A stretch of DNA of 64,000 nt. Source: Mycolicibacterium litorale (lineage in GTDB: Bacteria; Actinomycetota; Actinomycetes; Mycobacteriales; Mycobacteriaceae). The notes beneath the pieces are model-generated. The model was given only the letters and a program-made list of their open reading frames with translations, made no database searches and had not been told where the DNA came from. The stretch lies in NCBI RefSeq assembly GCF_010731695.1, contig NZ_AP022586.1:2604001-2668000 (forward strand), given 5' to 3'. Made by a program: the position numbers and the translations under genes. This document shows positions 7,146 to 16,747 of this stretch, piece after piece. Each line of letters starts with the position of its first letter. Within the stretch, counting starts at the first letter, position 1.

Positions 7146-8690
7146 ATGGCCGGCCTCCCGCGTCCCACCCGCGCCTGGTGCGGAATCGCCGCCGCTGCCG
7201 TCGCGGTGGGTGTCACCGAGTTGGTGGCGGTGCCGTTCGGCCCGCAGGCCGATGCCCGCACCGCCGTCGGCTCCGCGGTCATCGACGCGACCCCGGGTCC
7301 GGTCAAGGAGTGGGCGATCACGACCTTCGGGATGGCCGACAAACTGGTGCTGTCCGTACTGGTGCTGGCGGTGATCGCGGTGCTCGCCGCGGCGGGCGCC
7401 GCCCTGCAGACCCGGAAGTTGCCGGTGGGCAGCGTCGTGATCGTGGCAGGCGGCCTCCTGGGCTGCGCGGCCGTCCTGTCCCGCGCCGGCGCTCATGCGG
7501 CCGATGTCATCCCGGCGCTCGCCGGCACCGTGTGCGGGGTGGCGGTGCTGCAGTTCCTGCTGTCCGGACGGATCACCGACGCACCCGAGACGGCCGGCGG
7601 GGACGTCGACCGCGGGCGGCGGCTGTCGCTGGCCGCGTTGGGGGTGCTCGCGGCAGGCGGTGTCGCGGGGGCGACCGGGGCGGCGCTGTCGCGGCGGGCC
7701 GCCTCGGTGTCGAACGACCGCACCGCGTTCACGCTGCCGCGCGTCGACGTGGCCGCGCCTCCGATCCCGCCGGCGGTCCAGCCCAGCGGCGGCGGGCTGC
7801 CGTCGTTCGTCACGCCGACGGCCGACTTCTACCGCATCGACACGGCGCTGAGCGTGCCGCAGGTCGCCCGCGACCAGTGGCGGTTGCGCATACACGGCAT
7901 GGTCGACCGCGAGATCACCTACGGCTTCGACGATCTGGAGCGCTTCGAGGCGGTCGAGAAGGTCGTCACGTTGACGTGTGTGTCCAACCCGGTGGGCGGG
8001 AACCTCATCTCCAACGCCACATGGACGGGCTACCGAGTGCGAGACCTGTTGGCGCAAGCGGGCATTCACTCCGACGCCGATATGGTGCTGTCGACCTCCC
8101 ACGACGGTTTCACCGCGGGTACGCCCGTCGAGGCGCTGACCGATTCCCGCGATGCGCTGCTGGCGGTCGGGATGAACGGCGAGCCACTGCCCACCGAACA
8201 CGGCTACCCGGCCCGGCTGGTGGTGCCCGGCCTCTACGGCTACGTGTCGGCCACCAAGTGGGTCGTCGACCTGGAGCTGACCCGGTTCGACCGCGCACAG
8301 GCGTACTGGACGAAGCTGGGGTGGTCGGAGCGCGGGCCGATCAAGACCGAATCACGGATCGACGTCCCGCGCAGCGGCGGCGAGGTCACAGCCGGACCGG
8401 TCACCTTCGGCGGGGTGGCGTGGGCGCAGAACCGCGGTGTGCGCGCCGTCGAGGTACGCATCGACCCACCCGGCGGTCAAGGCGACTGGCAGCCCGCCGA
8501 ACTGGGCGCGAGCTACTCGAACGACACCTGGCGGCTGTGGAGCATCGACTGGCAGGCCCGCGAGCCGGGTCTGCACACGATCACCGTGCGCGCCACCGAC
8601 AACACCGGCACCGTGCAGACGCCCGACCGCGCCGACCCGGTGCCCGACGGCGCGACGGGCTGGCACAGCATCGTCTTCAACGTCACCTAG
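7146..8690 (+). CDS. membrane-anchored molybdopterin oxidoreductase, sulfite-oxidase fold
   Basis: Protein of 514 residues. The first ~185 residues hold about five hydrophobic segments, then a catalytic domain of the sulfite oxidase/YedY type: [19 protein letters not shown] carries the molybdenum-ligating cysteine, [25 protein letters not shown] is the conserved Moco-binding stretch, and an immunoglobulin-like Mo-co dimerisation domain follows ([22 protein letters not shown]). M. tuberculosis has a similar membrane protein (Rv0218, from recall). The catalytic domain is probably outside the membrane. The physiological substrate is unknown. Divergent from the SDR gene; start appears leaderless. 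Confidence 0.85.
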   Translation: MAGLPRPTRAWCGIAAAAVAVGVTELVAVPFGPQADARTAVGSAVIDATPGPVKEWAITTFGMADKLVLSVLVLAVIAVLAAAGAALQTRKLPVGSVVIVAGGLLGCAAVLSRAGAHAADVIPALAGTVCGVAVLQFLLSGRITDAPETAGGDVDRGRRLSLAALGVLAAGGVAGATGAALSRRAASVSNDRTAFTLPRVDVAAPPIPPAVQPSGGGLPSFVTPTADFYRIDTALSVPQVARDQWRLRIHGMVDREITYGFDDLERFEAVEKVVTLTCVSNPVGGNLISNATWTGYRVRDLLAQAGIHSDADMVLSTSHDGFTAGTPVEALTDSRDALLAVGMNGEPLPTEHGYPARLVVPGLYGYVSATKWVVDLELTRFDRAQAYWTKLGWSERGPIKTESRIDVPRSGGEVTAGPVTFGGVAWAQNRGVRAVEVRIDPPGGQGDWQPAELGASYSNDTWRLWSIDWQAREPGLHTITVRATDNTGTVQTPDRADPVPDGATGWHSIVFNVT

Positions 8691-8787
8691 TCTCCGCGAC
8701 GGTGCGTGTCTGCACCCGGCGCGCCGCGCCGACACCGGTAGTTTGCGCACGCTCGCACCCGTCGCCGCCGCATGCCATTCTCGACGT

Positions 8788-10320
8788 GTGCTGCTCGTCG
8801 ATGTCGCCACCGCCTCAGCTGATGTCGGCGCGACGTCGTCCCGGCTGGCCAAGACCGCCCGCATCGCCGAACTGCTGAGCCGCGCGGGCGCCGAGCAGGA
8901 CGCCCGCCAGATCGCGGTGACCGTGGCGTGGCTGTCCGGTGAGCTGCCCCAGCGCCAGATCGGTGTGGGGTGGGCGGCGCTGCGTTCCCTTCCCGCGCCG
9001 GGCGACACACCGACGCTGACGGTGCCCGCGGTCGACGCGGCGTTCTCGGAGATCGGCGCCGTCTCCGGGAAAGGGTCCCAGCTCCGCCGGGCGAACCTGA
9101 TCGCCCAGTTGTTCGCCGCGGCCACGGCGGTCGAGCAGACCTTCCTGCGCCGCCTGCTGACCGGAGAGCTGCGCCAGGGCGCGCTGATCGGGGTGATGGC
9201 CGACGCGGTCGCCAAGGCGGCCGGTGTGCCTGCCACCGGGGTGCGGCGTGCGGCGATGCTCGCCGGCGACCTGCCCGCGGTCGCGGCCGCCGCGCTCACC
9301 GCCGGCGATGCGGGACTCGCGCAGTTCACGCTGCGGGCGGGCCGACCGGTCGGACCGATGCTCGCCCAGACCGCGACCGGTGTCGCCGACGCACTGGAAC
9401 GGCTGGGCGGGTCGGCGGTGTTCGAGGCCAAACTCGACGGCGCCCGCGTCCAGATCCACCGCACCGGGTCGGACGTCTCGGTGTACACCCGCTCGCTGGA
9501 CGACGTCACCGAACGCCTACCCGAGGTCGTCGAGGCGGCGCTCGCCCTGCCGGTCACCGACCTCATCGCCGACGCCGAGGCGATCGCGCTGCGCCCCGAC
9601 GGGCGTCCGCACCGCTTCCAGGTCACCGCCTCGCGGTTCGGGCGCGCCGCCTCCCGTGCCACCCAGCCGCTGTCGGTGTTCGTGTTCGACCTGCTACACG
9701 TCGACGGCACCGACCTGCTCGACCTGCCGACCCTCGAACGTGTCCGGGTGCTCGACGACCTGGTCCCCGCCGCGCACCGCGTCGACCGGCTCGTCACCGG
9801 CGACGGCGCCGCCGCACAGCACTTCCTCGACGCGACGCTGGCCGCGGGCCACGAAGGGGTGATGGCCAAGTCGCCCACGGCGCCCTACGAGGCCGGCCGC
9901 CGCGGGGCGGGGTGGTTGAAGGTCAAACCGGTCCACACCCTCGATCTCGTCGTCCTGGCCGTGGAGTGGGGCAACGGCAGGCGCACCGGCAAACTCTCCA
10001 ACATCCACCTCGGCGCGCGCGACCCCGCGACCGGGGGTTTCGTCATGCTCGGCAAGACGTTCAAGGGGATGACCGACGCGATGCTCGACTGGCAGACCAC
10101 CCGATTCCTCGAGCTGGCCGACGGTCCGACGGACGGGTACGTGGTCAGGGTGCGCCCCGAGCAGGTGGTCGAGATCGCGTTCGACGGGGTGCAGGGCTCG
10201 ACACGCTACCCCGGGGGAATGGCTCTGCGGTTCGCGCGCGTCCTTCGTTATCGTGACGACAAGTCGCCGGCCGAGGCCGACACCGTCGACAGCGTGCGCG
10301 AGTTCTACGAACGCGCCTGA
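8788..10320 (+). CDS. ligB: ATP-dependent DNA ligase LigB
   Basis: DNA ligase of 510 residues closely resembling M. tuberculosis LigB (Rv3062). An amino-terminal DNA-binding domain (to about residue 190) is followed by the adenylation domain with motif [14 protein letters not shown], whose Lys215 takes the AMP, and by motifs [18 protein letters not shown] and WLKVKP. The OB-fold domain ends with [20 protein letters not shown]. It seals nicks using ATP; LigB is dispensable in mycobacteria, where LigA is the replicative ligase. The GTG at 8788 aligns with the Mtb start; CATTCT 6 bases before it may be a weak -10 of a leaderless transcript. cstA follows, as in Mtb. Confidence 0.95.
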   Translation: MLLVDVATASADVGATSSRLAKTARIAELLSRAGAEQDARQIAVTVAWLSGELPQRQIGVGWAALRSLPAPGDTPTLTVPAVDAAFSEIGAVSGKGSQLRRANLIAQLFAAATAVEQTFLRRLLTGELRQGALIGVMADAVAKAAGVPATGVRRAAMLAGDLPAVAAAALTAGDAGLAQFTLRAGRPVGPMLAQTATGVADALERLGGSAVFEAKLDGARVQIHRTGSDVSVYTRSLDDVTERLPEVVEAALALPVTDLIADAEAIALRPDGRPHRFQVTASRFGRAASRATQPLSVFVFDLLHVDGTDLLDLPTLERVRVLDDLVPAAHRVDRLVTGDGAAAQHFLDATLAAGHEGVMAKSPTAPYEAGRRGAGWLKVKPVHTLDLVVLAVEWGNGRRTGKLSNIHLGARDPATGGFVMLGKTFKGMTDAMLDWQTTRFLELADGPTDGYVVRVRPEQVVEIAFDGVQGSTRYPGGMALRFARVLRYRDDKSPAEADTVDSVREFYERA

Positions 10321-10413
10321 CCCACGAAAGCAGGGATTCGACGCATCGCCGATCATGTCGGTGCAAGGATCACCACAGGCATCTGACACTGTCGCGCCAT
10401 CGAGGGAGAGACC

Positions 10414-12708
10414 GTGGCCACACCCACCGCCGCACCATCCGAGCGCTTCGAGGAGACGGACGGCGACGTCACCTATATCCGCACGGATCGAGATCTGCCG
10501 CCGGTGGCGATCATCGACCGGTCCCCGATCACGACCAGACACAAGGTCGTCTTCGGGCTCATCGCACTGATCGGTGCGATCGCCTGGGCGGTGATCGCCT
10601 TCTTCCGCGGTGAGACGGTGAACGCCGTCTGGTTCGTGATCGCCGCCATCTGCACCTACGTGGTGGCGTTTCGCTTCTACGCGCGGCTGATCGAGATGAA
10701 GATCGTCAAACCCCGCGACGACAACGCCACGCCCGCCGAGCTTTTCGAGAACGCCACGGATTACGTGCCGACCGACCGCCGGGTACTGTTCGGCCACCAC
10801 TTCGCCGCCATCGCCGGTGCCGGCCCGCTGGTCGGTCCGGTTCTCGCCATGCAGATGGGATTCCTGCCCGGCACCATCTGGATCATCATCGGCGCGGTCT
10901 TCGCCGGCTGTGTGCAGGACTACCTGGTCCTGTCCATCTCGACGCGCCGCCGGGGCCGCTCGCTGGGCCAGATGGCCCGCGACGAACTGGGCGCCGTCGG
11001 TGGCGCCGCCGCGATCGTCGGCGTGCTGGTCATCATGGTCATCCTGCTGGCCGTGCTGGCCCTGGTGGTCGTCCAAGCACTGGCGCAGAGCCCGTGGGGC
11101 GTGTTCTCCATCGCGATGACGATTCCGATCGCGATCTTCATGGGCGTCTACCTGCGCTTCCTGCGCCCGGGACGGGTGTCCGAGGTGTCGGTGATCGGCG
11201 TGGCGCTGCTGCTGCTGGCCGTCGCCTCGGGCAACTGGGTGTCCCACACCTCATGGGGCGCATCGTGGTTCGACCTGTCGCCGGTGGCGTTGAGCTGGTG
11301 CATCATCGCCTACGGGTTGGCCGCGTCGGTCCTGCCGGTGTGGTTCCTGCTCGCCCCGCGCGACTACCTGTCGACGTTCATGAAGGTCGGCACGATCGCG
11401 CTGCTGGCGATCGGCATCCTCATCGCCCGCCCGGTGATGGAGGCGCCCGCCATCTCCCAGTTCGCCACCAGCGGCACGGGTCCGGTCTTCGCGGGGTCGC
11501 TGTTCCCGTTCCTGTTCATCACGATCGCGTGCGGCGCGCTGTCGGGCTTCCATTCGCTGATCTCCTCGGGCACCACGCCGAAGCTGCTGGAGAAGGAAAG
11601 CCAGATGCGGCTGATCGGCTACGGCGGCATGCTGACCGAGTCGTTCGTGGCGATCATGGCCCTCATCACCGCGGCGATCCTCAACCAGCACCTGTACTTC
11701 ACGCTCAACGCCCCCGCCGCACAGACCGGTGGTACGGCAGCGACCGCGGCGGAATACGTCAACGGGCTGGGCCTTTCCGGCGCGCCGATCACCCCGGAGG
11801 AGATCGACCAGGCCGCGGCGAGCGTCGGCGAGCAGTCCATCGTCTCGCGGACCGGTGGGGCGCCCACGCTGGCGTTCGGGATGTCCGAGGTGCTGAGCAG
11901 TGTCTTCGGCGGCGATACGCTCAAGGCCTTCTGGTACCACTTCGCGATCATGTTCGAGGCGCTGTTCATCCTCACCACCGTCGACGCCGGCACCCGGGTG
12001 GCGCGGTTCATGCTGTCGGACGGGCTGTCGAATCTCGGTGGGCCGCTGCGCAAGCTGAAGGATCCGAGCTGGCGCATCGGCGCCTGGGCCTGCAGCCTGA
12101 TCGTGGTGGCCGCGTGGGGCAGCATCCTGCTGATGGGCGTCACCGACCCGCTCGGCGGCATCAACACACTCTTCCCGCTGTTCGGCATCGCCAACCAGCT
12201 GCTCGCCGCGATCGCGCTGACCGTCGTCACCGTGGTCGTGCTGAAGAAGGGCCTCGTGCAATGGGCGTGGGTGCCGGGCATCCCGCTGCTGTGGGATCTG
12301 GTCATCACGTTGACCGCCTCATGGCAGAAGATCTTCTCCGGCGACCCGAAGGTCGGCTACTGGACGCAGCACTTCCAGTACAAATCGGCGCTGGCGCAGG
12401 GCAAGGAGGCGTTCGGCGCGGCCAAGAACCCCGACCAGATGAACGACGTCATTCGCAACACGTTCATCCAGGGCACGCTGTCCATCGTGTTCGCCGTGCT
12501 GGTGGTGATCGTCTTCGCGGCGGGAGTGATCATGGCGGTGCGCGCACTGCGCGGCACCGCGCCGCCGACCACCGAGGACGAGCCGCTGCCGTCACGCATC
12601 TTCGGGCCCTCCGGGCTGCACACCACCGCGCGGGAGAAGGAGGTGCAGAAGCAATGGGACGCGTTGTCGCCGTCGCACACCAGATCCGTTGGTACGTCGG
12701 CTCATTGA
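10414..12708 (+). CDS. cstA: carbon starvation protein A, peptide/pyruvate transporter family
   Basis: Integral membrane protein of 764 residues with about 16-18 hydrophobic segments. Family hallmarks are present: FGHHFAAIAGAGPLVGPVLAMQMGF, GAVFAGCVQDYLVL, SGFHSLISSGTTPKLL and TTVDAGTRVARFML. CstA proteins import peptides or pyruvate during carbon limitation. The GTG at 10414 follows GAGGGAGAG. An 85-residue-shorter product is unlikely because the family begins well before the first membrane helix. It overlaps the ybdD-like gene by 55 bases, and ligB is upstream, the same order as in M. tuberculosis (Rv3062-Rv3063). Confidence 0.93.
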   Translation: MATPTAAPSERFEETDGDVTYIRTDRDLPPVAIIDRSPITTRHKVVFGLIALIGAIAWAVIAFFRGETVNAVWFVIAAICTYVVAFRFYARLIEMKIVKPRDDNATPAELFENATDYVPTDRRVLFGHHFAAIAGAGPLVGPVLAMQMGFLPGTIWIIIGAVFAGCVQDYLVLSISTRRRGRSLGQMARDELGAVGGAAAIVGVLVIMVILLAVLALVVVQALAQSPWGVFSIAMTIPIAIFMGVYLRFLRPGRVSEVSVIGVALLLLAVASGNWVSHTSWGASWFDLSPVALSWCIIAYGLAASVLPVWFLLAPRDYLSTFMKVGTIALLAIGILIARPVMEAPAISQFATSGTGPVFAGSLFPFLFITIACGALSGFHSLISSGTTPKLLEKESQMRLIGYGGMLTESFVAIMALITAAILNQHLYFTLNAPAAQTGGTAATAAEYVNGLGLSGAPITPEEIDQAAASVGEQSIVSRTGGAPTLAFGMSEVLSSVFGGDTLKAFWYHFAIMFEALFILTTVDAGTRVARFMLSDGLSNLGGPLRKLKDPSWRIGAWACSLIVVAAWGSILLMGVTDPLGGINTLFPLFGIANQLLAAIALTVVTVVVLKKGLVQWAWVPGIPLLWDLVITLTASWQKIFSGDPKVGYWTQHFQYKSALAQGKEAFGAAKNPDQMNDVIRNTFIQGTLSIVFAVLVVIVFAAGVIMAVRALRGTAPPTTEDEPLPSRIFGPSGLHTTAREKEVQKQWDALSPSHTRSVGTSAH

Positions 12709-12845
12709 TGGGTGACAACCACTACGCCCGCTACGTCGAGCACCGGCGGCGCACCCATCCGGGCGAGCCGGTGCTCAGCGAGCGGGAGTACTGGCGGATG
12801 AGGCATGCGGCGGCCGACGCCAACCCGGGCGCGCGCTGCTGCTGA
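12654..12845 (+). CDS. YbdD/YjiX-family small protein (DUF466)
   Basis: Small protein of 63 residues beginning inside the 3' end of cstA, in another frame. The family pattern is clear: IRWYVGSLMGDNHYARYVEHRRRTHPGEPVLSEREYWRMRH, ending in the typical RCC. In enterobacteria YbdD/YjiX accompanies CstA/BtsT-type transporters and is needed for full uptake, so this is the expected partner of the overlapping cstA. GGAGG lies about 10 bases upstream of the ATG, within the cstA coding sequence, and the 55-base overlap implies translational coupling. Role in mycobacteria is inferred from this pairing. Confidence 0.85.
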   Translation: MGRVVAVAHQIRWYVGSLMGDNHYARYVEHRRRTHPGEPVLSEREYWRMRHAAADANPGARCC

Positions 12846-12846
12846 T

Positions 12847-14082
12847 TCAGGACAGGATGTATCGGATCGGCAGGTGCTTCAGCCCGCCGACGAATGTGGT
12901 CGCCACGTGTTCTGGCCGGCCGGCGAGTTCGACCGACCGCAGCCGCGGGATCAACTCGGTGAAGAAGCTGGTGACCTCCATGCGGGCCAGTGCCGCACCG
13001 AGGCAGAAGTGCACGCCGTGGCCGAACGCGATGTGCCTGTTGGGATCACGACCGACGTCGAAGGTGAACGGTTCGTCGAAGACGTCCTCGTCCCGGTTGG
13101 CCGACGGGTAGGACAGCAGCACCGACTCCCCCGCCTTGACGCGAATTCCGCGGACCTCGGTGTCGGCCTGCGCGGTGCGCATGAACTCCTTGACCGGGGT
13201 GACCCAGCGGATCATCTCCTCGGTGGCCGTCGCCATGAGTCCCGGATCGTCACGTAGCCGCTGCAGTTGGTCCGGATGCTCGATCAGGGCGTGCAGTCCA
13301 CCGGAGATGGTGGCGCTGGTGGTGTCGTGCCCGGCGGTCGCGACGATCACGTAGTAGGACACCGTGTCGATGTCGGACAGCGGCTCGCCGTCGACAGCGG
13401 CGTTGGCGATGGCCGACGCGAGGTCGGTGGTGGGCTCGGCGCGGCGGGCCGCGGTCAGTTCGTTGAAGTATCCGAACATGTCGAGCAGCACGCCGAGCTG
13501 CTCCTCTTTGGTGGCGCCATGGCTGAATTCGTCGTCGTCGTTGCCGAACAGCTCCTGGGTGTAGCGCAGCATGCGGGGAAAGTCGGACTCGGGCACGCCG
13601 AGCAGCGACATGATCACGTAGAGCGGGAAGTTGACGGCGACCTCCTGGACGAAGTCGCACTCCGGTCCGATGGCCAGCATGTGGTCGACGTACCGCTTCG
13701 CCAGTTCGTCGACGCGGATCTTCATCTCGCGCATGGCCTTCGGGCGGAACCAGTCGGCGCCGATGGCCCGCACCACGCGGTGCCGCGGATCGTCGAGGTG
13801 GATCAGTGTGCTGATCCCCGCGCCCGCCTGCAGCTCATCGGACTCCGCCGTCATCAGCACGGGTCGTGGGCAGTTGGTGAACAGGTTGTTCGCGCGTTCG
13901 ACGGCCATGATGTCGGCGTGCTTGGTGACCGCCCAGAACGGCCGGTAGCCGTCGACGTCGACCCACGACACCGGCGCGTGGGCACGAAGGTGGGTCAGCG
14001 CGGCGTGCAGTGCGGTTTCGTCGGTGTAGGCCGAGGGCGTGGCGAAAACCCTCGCGGCCTCGTCGATGATCGGGGTGCTCAC
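12847..14082 (-). CDS. cytochrome P450
   Basis: P450 of 411 residues. The I-helix AGHDTTSATISGG, the ExxR in TEEMIRW and the heme loop FGHGVHFCLGAALARME with Cys360 are intact. The length and the AGHDTT/FGHGVHFCLG combination are those of soluble bacterial class I P450s of the CYP108/CYP268-like branch, which act on terpenes and branched lipids, but I do not assign a family number. The GTG at 14082 overlaps the upstream LLM stop codon (GTGA), so the two are translationally coupled; AGGAG lies just upstream. Ferredoxin and reductase genes are not nearby. It converges on ybdD with a single-base gap. Confidence 0.88.
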   Translation of the reverse strand: MSTPIIDEAARVFATPSAYTDETALHAALTHLRAHAPVSWVDVDGYRPFWAVTKHADIMAVERANNLFTNCPRPVLMTAESDELQAGAGISTLIHLDDPRHRVVRAIGADWFRPKAMREMKIRVDELAKRYVDHMLAIGPECDFVQEVAVNFPLYVIMSLLGVPESDFPRMLRYTQELFGNDDDEFSHGATKEEQLGVLLDMFGYFNELTAARRAEPTTDLASAIANAAVDGEPLSDIDTVSYYVIVATAGHDTTSATISGGLHALIEHPDQLQRLRDDPGLMATATEEMIRWVTPVKEFMRTAQADTEVRGIRVKAGESVLLSYPSANRDEDVFDEPFTFDVGRDPNRHIAFGHGVHFCLGAALARMEVTSFFTELIPRLRSVELAGRPEHVATTFVGGLKHLPIRYILS

Positions 14083-15137
14083 GGGTGGCTCCTCTCGGCG
14101 GCGGTCAGGTCGCGCAGTTCGCGCAGGACCGTGGCGACGGCGTCGTCGGCAACGGCGGCCGGGAAGGCGGGCAGCACGCGGTCGATCACGCCGTCGCAGC
14201 GGTCGCGCAGCCTCTGCGCGACGGTCGCCAGGGGCGCGACGACGGCGAAGGCGGCCAGGACGTCGTCGTCGATCAGCGTTCCCATCGCGTCCCATTCGCC
14301 GTGCCGGGACAACCGGTGCAGTTCGGTGTGCAGATCGCCCCAGCCGTGCAGCTCGAGGACCGCGCGGTAGGCGGGTGTCGACCCGTAGAACGCCAGCTGT
14401 TTGCGCGTGGCGACCGCGGCCGCCTCGATGTCCTCGGCGGTCTCCCCCGTGACCACCAAGACCGGACAGGAAACCTGGAAGTCTCTGCGACTGCGGACAT
14501 TTCGGGTCAAGCCGTCGAGCAGTGCCGGTGTGGTGACCTCGTCGAGATAGCGCTTGGTGGTGAACGCGTGCGCCAGCAGCCCGTCGGCGATTTCACCGCA
14601 CATCCGGGTCATCGCCTCACCGACCGCGGCGATGAAGATCCTGGGGACGCCGTGAGGGTGCGGTTCGGGTGTGAACATCGGGGTCATGATCTTGTGGGTG
14701 TAGAAATCCCCTTCGAACCGCAGCGGTGTGCCCTCGTGCCAGCACGACCAGATCTCGTGCAGTGCGGTGACGAACTCCCGCATTTGCCGCACCGGGTGAC
14801 CCCAGGGCATGGAGAAGCGCTTCTCGATGTGTGGCTGGACCTGGGTGCCCAGGCCGAGGATGAACCGACCGCGGGAGTACGCCTGCAGATCCCACCCGAT
14901 GTTGGCCACGGTCATCGGGTTTCGCGCGAACGCCACCGCGATGCTCGTGCCGATCTCCAGCCGCGTCGTGTGTTCGGCGGCCAGCAGCAGCGGCAGGAAC
15001 GGGTCGTGGTTGATCTCCCCGGTCCAGCATCCGTCGTAACCCTGGCCTTCTACGGCGGCGGCGGCCTCGGGCACTCGAGCGAGTTCGCTGGGGATGCCCC
15101 GGTCGATCCTGAGGCCGGGCGTCACACCGTCACCCAT
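14079..15137 (-). CDS. F420-dependent LLM-class oxidoreductase
   Basis: Luciferase-like monooxygenase-fold protein of 352 residues. GYDGCWTGEINHDPFLPLLLAAEHT, LEIGTSIAVAFARNPMTVANIGWDLQAYSRGRFILGLGTQVQPHIE and PRIFIAAVGEAMTRMCGEIADGLLAH are typical of mycobacterial F420-dependent enzymes; I recall TIGR03617 (named for M. smegmatis MSMEG_2256) as the closest model. It would oxidise or reduce a substrate with coenzyme F420. The ATG at 15137 is close behind two possible -10 hexamers (TACTGT and TAGCGT), so the mRNA leader is absent or very short. First gene of a two-gene operon with the P450; its promoter overlaps an operator copy. Confidence 0.87.
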   Translation of the reverse strand: MGDGVTPGLRIDRGIPSELARVPEAAAAVEGQGYDGCWTGEINHDPFLPLLLAAEHTTRLEIGTSIAVAFARNPMTVANIGWDLQAYSRGRFILGLGTQVQPHIEKRFSMPWGHPVRQMREFVTALHEIWSCWHEGTPLRFEGDFYTHKIMTPMFTPEPHPHGVPRIFIAAVGEAMTRMCGEIADGLLAHAFTTKRYLDEVTTPALLDGLTRNVRSRRDFQVSCPVLVVTGETAEDIEAAAVATRKQLAFYGSTPAYRAVLELHGWGDLHTELHRLSRHGEWDAMGTLIDDDVLAAFAVVAPLATVAQRLRDRCDGVIDRVLPAFPAAVADDAVATVLRELRDLTAAERSHP

Positions 15138-15149
15138 GGGCGATGACGC

Positions 15150-15168
15150 TACAGTAAGCAATTCAGTA
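15150..15168. promoter_or_regulatory. 19-bp operator, copy 1 (degenerate)
   Basis: TACAGTAA-GCA-ATTCAGTA matches the island operator TACTGTAA-N3-TTACAGTA at 13 of 16 arm positions. It lies between the divergent LLM/P450 operon and the carboxyltransferase gene. On the minus strand it contains TACTGT, a TANNNT -10 for the LLM gene; TAAGGT (15167-15172) is a possible -10 for the carboxyltransferase gene. Confidence 0.55.
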
Positions 15169-15198
15169 AGGTCAACGACCGCGAGTGAGGACCGCCCC

Positions 15199-16695
15199 AT
15201 GACGGACGCCCAGGATTGGCAGGAGACGCTCGAGGATCTCGACCGTCGCCGCTCGCACGCGCACGGTATGGGCGGGCCCGAGCGGGTGGCCAGACACCAC
15301 GGCAAGGGCAGACTCGATGCCCGAGCGCGCATCGCCCGCCTGCTCGACCCGGACACGTTCTGTGAATTCGGCACCCTGGTCGGCGGCGACATCGCGGCCG
15401 ACGGGATCGTGGCGGGGTCGGGCCGCATCGGCGGCACACCGGTGATGGTCGGTGCCGAGGACTTCACGACGCTCGCGGGCAGTATCGGGCCGGGAGGCAA
15501 CGCGAAGCGGTACCGGCTCGCGGAATTGGCGCTGCGCAACAAGGTTCCGATGGTCATGCTGCTGGAAGGAGCGGGGTTCCGGCCCAGTGGCGAACACTAC
15601 GGGCGCACGCCGACCGACCTCATCGTGCAGGCGCAGTGCTCCGGGAAGGTGCCGACGGTGTCGGCGGTGCTGGGGCCGTCCGCCGGCCACGGTGCGCTGG
15701 TCGCGCCGGTGTGCGACTTCACCATCATGAGTGCCGGTGGCGCGATCTTCACCGCCGGCCCTCCCGTGGTCAAAGAGTCCACCGGAGAGGAGATCTCGAA
15801 GGAGAATCTGGGCGGTCCCGGGGTGGCGCTGGCCAGCGGGGTAATCCACAACGACGCCGAGGACGACGAGACCGTGATCGACGACATCCGCCGGTACCTG
15901 TCGTACTTCCCGTCGAGCGCGTGGTCGTATCCGCCCACCCGGCTCGCCGACGGCACCGCCGACCCGCGCCCCACGCCCGAACTCCTCGGAATCGTCTCGC
16001 GCGACAACCGCCACATCTACGACATGCGAACGGTGCTCGACGTCGTCTTCGACCGGCCGGACTGGTTCGAGGTGCAACCTCGGTTCGGTCGGGCGATCAT
16101 CTGCGCGCTGGCACATCTGGGCGGTTTCCCGGTCGCGGTGGTGGCGAACCAGCCGCAGGTGATGGCGGGTTCCATCGACTCCGATGCCGCGGACAAGGCC
16201 GCGCACTTCATCATGGTCGCCGACTCGTTCCACCTGCCCATCGTGTTCCTGGCCGACAATCCCGGGATGTTGCCGGGCAGCCGGTCCGAGCGCAGCGGGG
16301 TGCTGCGCAGCGGCGCCCGGATGTTCGCCGCCCAGACCGCCGCCTCGACCCTCAAGCTGCATGTGACGCTGCGCAAGGCATTCGGGTTCGGTTCGATGGC
16401 CATGTCCCTGTTGGGTTTCGACAATCAGGTGGCCACGTTCGCCTATCCCGGCGCCACCATGGGTGCGATGAGCGCCGCGGCGATGAGCCGGGCGACCCAC
16501 GCGGGAGAGGACTACGCCGAGGTCCTCAAGACCATGGAGCTGGAGGCCAGCTACCGCTCGGCCGGGCACCTCGGATTCGACGAACTCATCTCACCGGTCG
16601 AGACCCGTGACCGGTTGCTCGTGGCGCTACAGCACGGCGTCTTCAGCAGGCAGGCCGTCGCCGAACCGGTCAGCCGCACCTTCATCATGCCGTAG
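15199..16695 (+). CDS. acyl-CoA carboxylase carboxyltransferase (AccD-type) subunit
   Basis: Carboxyltransferase of 498 residues with two crotonase-like halves. The amino half has RLDARARIARLLDPDTFCEFG and LLEGAGFRPSGEHYGR; the carboxy half has FPVAVVANQPQVMAGSIDSDAADKAAHFIMVAD, IVFLADNPGMLPG and KAFGFGSMAMSLLG, the glycine-rich oxyanion stretches that bind acyl-CoA and carboxybiotin. No biotin carboxylase/BCCP gene is adjacent, so it must borrow an AccA-type subunit encoded elsewhere, or may be a decarboxylase-like relative. The ATG at 15199 follows GTGAGG; operator copy 1 lies 31 bases upstream. Confidence 0.85.
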   Translation: MTDAQDWQETLEDLDRRRSHAHGMGGPERVARHHGKGRLDARARIARLLDPDTFCEFGTLVGGDIAADGIVAGSGRIGGTPVMVGAEDFTTLAGSIGPGGNAKRYRLAELALRNKVPMVMLLEGAGFRPSGEHYGRTPTDLIVQAQCSGKVPTVSAVLGPSAGHGALVAPVCDFTIMSAGGAIFTAGPPVVKESTGEEISKENLGGPGVALASGVIHNDAEDDETVIDDIRRYLSYFPSSAWSYPPTRLADGTADPRPTPELLGIVSRDNRHIYDMRTVLDVVFDRPDWFEVQPRFGRAIICALAHLGGFPVAVVANQPQVMAGSIDSDAADKAAHFIMVADSFHLPIVFLADNPGMLPGSRSERSGVLRSGARMFAAQTAASTLKLHVTLRKAFGFGSMAMSLLGFDNQVATFAYPGATMGAMSAAAMSRATHAGEDYAEVLKTMELEASYRSAGHLGFDELISPVETRDRLLVALQHGVFSRQAVAEPVSRTFIMP

Positions 16696-16696
16696 T

Positions 16697-16745
16697 GATT
16701 TCGGCGTGCTCAGTCGCGCTGGGCGCGACCACGCACGCCGAAATC
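16697..16745. repeat. palindromic intergenic repeat, family A, second copy
   Basis: Arms GATTTCGGCGTGC and GCACGCCGAAATC (13 bp, perfect), inner stem GTCGCG/CGCGAC and a 5-base loop. It has the same architecture and much the same sequence as 6236-6284, and again lies exactly between the ends of two convergent genes. Confidence 0.8.
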
Positions 16746-16747
16746 GC

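Noticed and set aside
9694..11247. 517-codon minus-strand frame across ligB and cstA
   Set aside because: Antisense to two well-supported genes, with low-complexity His/Gly/Arg composition.
13267..14370. 367-codon plus-strand frame across the P450 and LLM genes
   Set aside because: Antisense shadow without family motifs; both minus-strand genes are complete.
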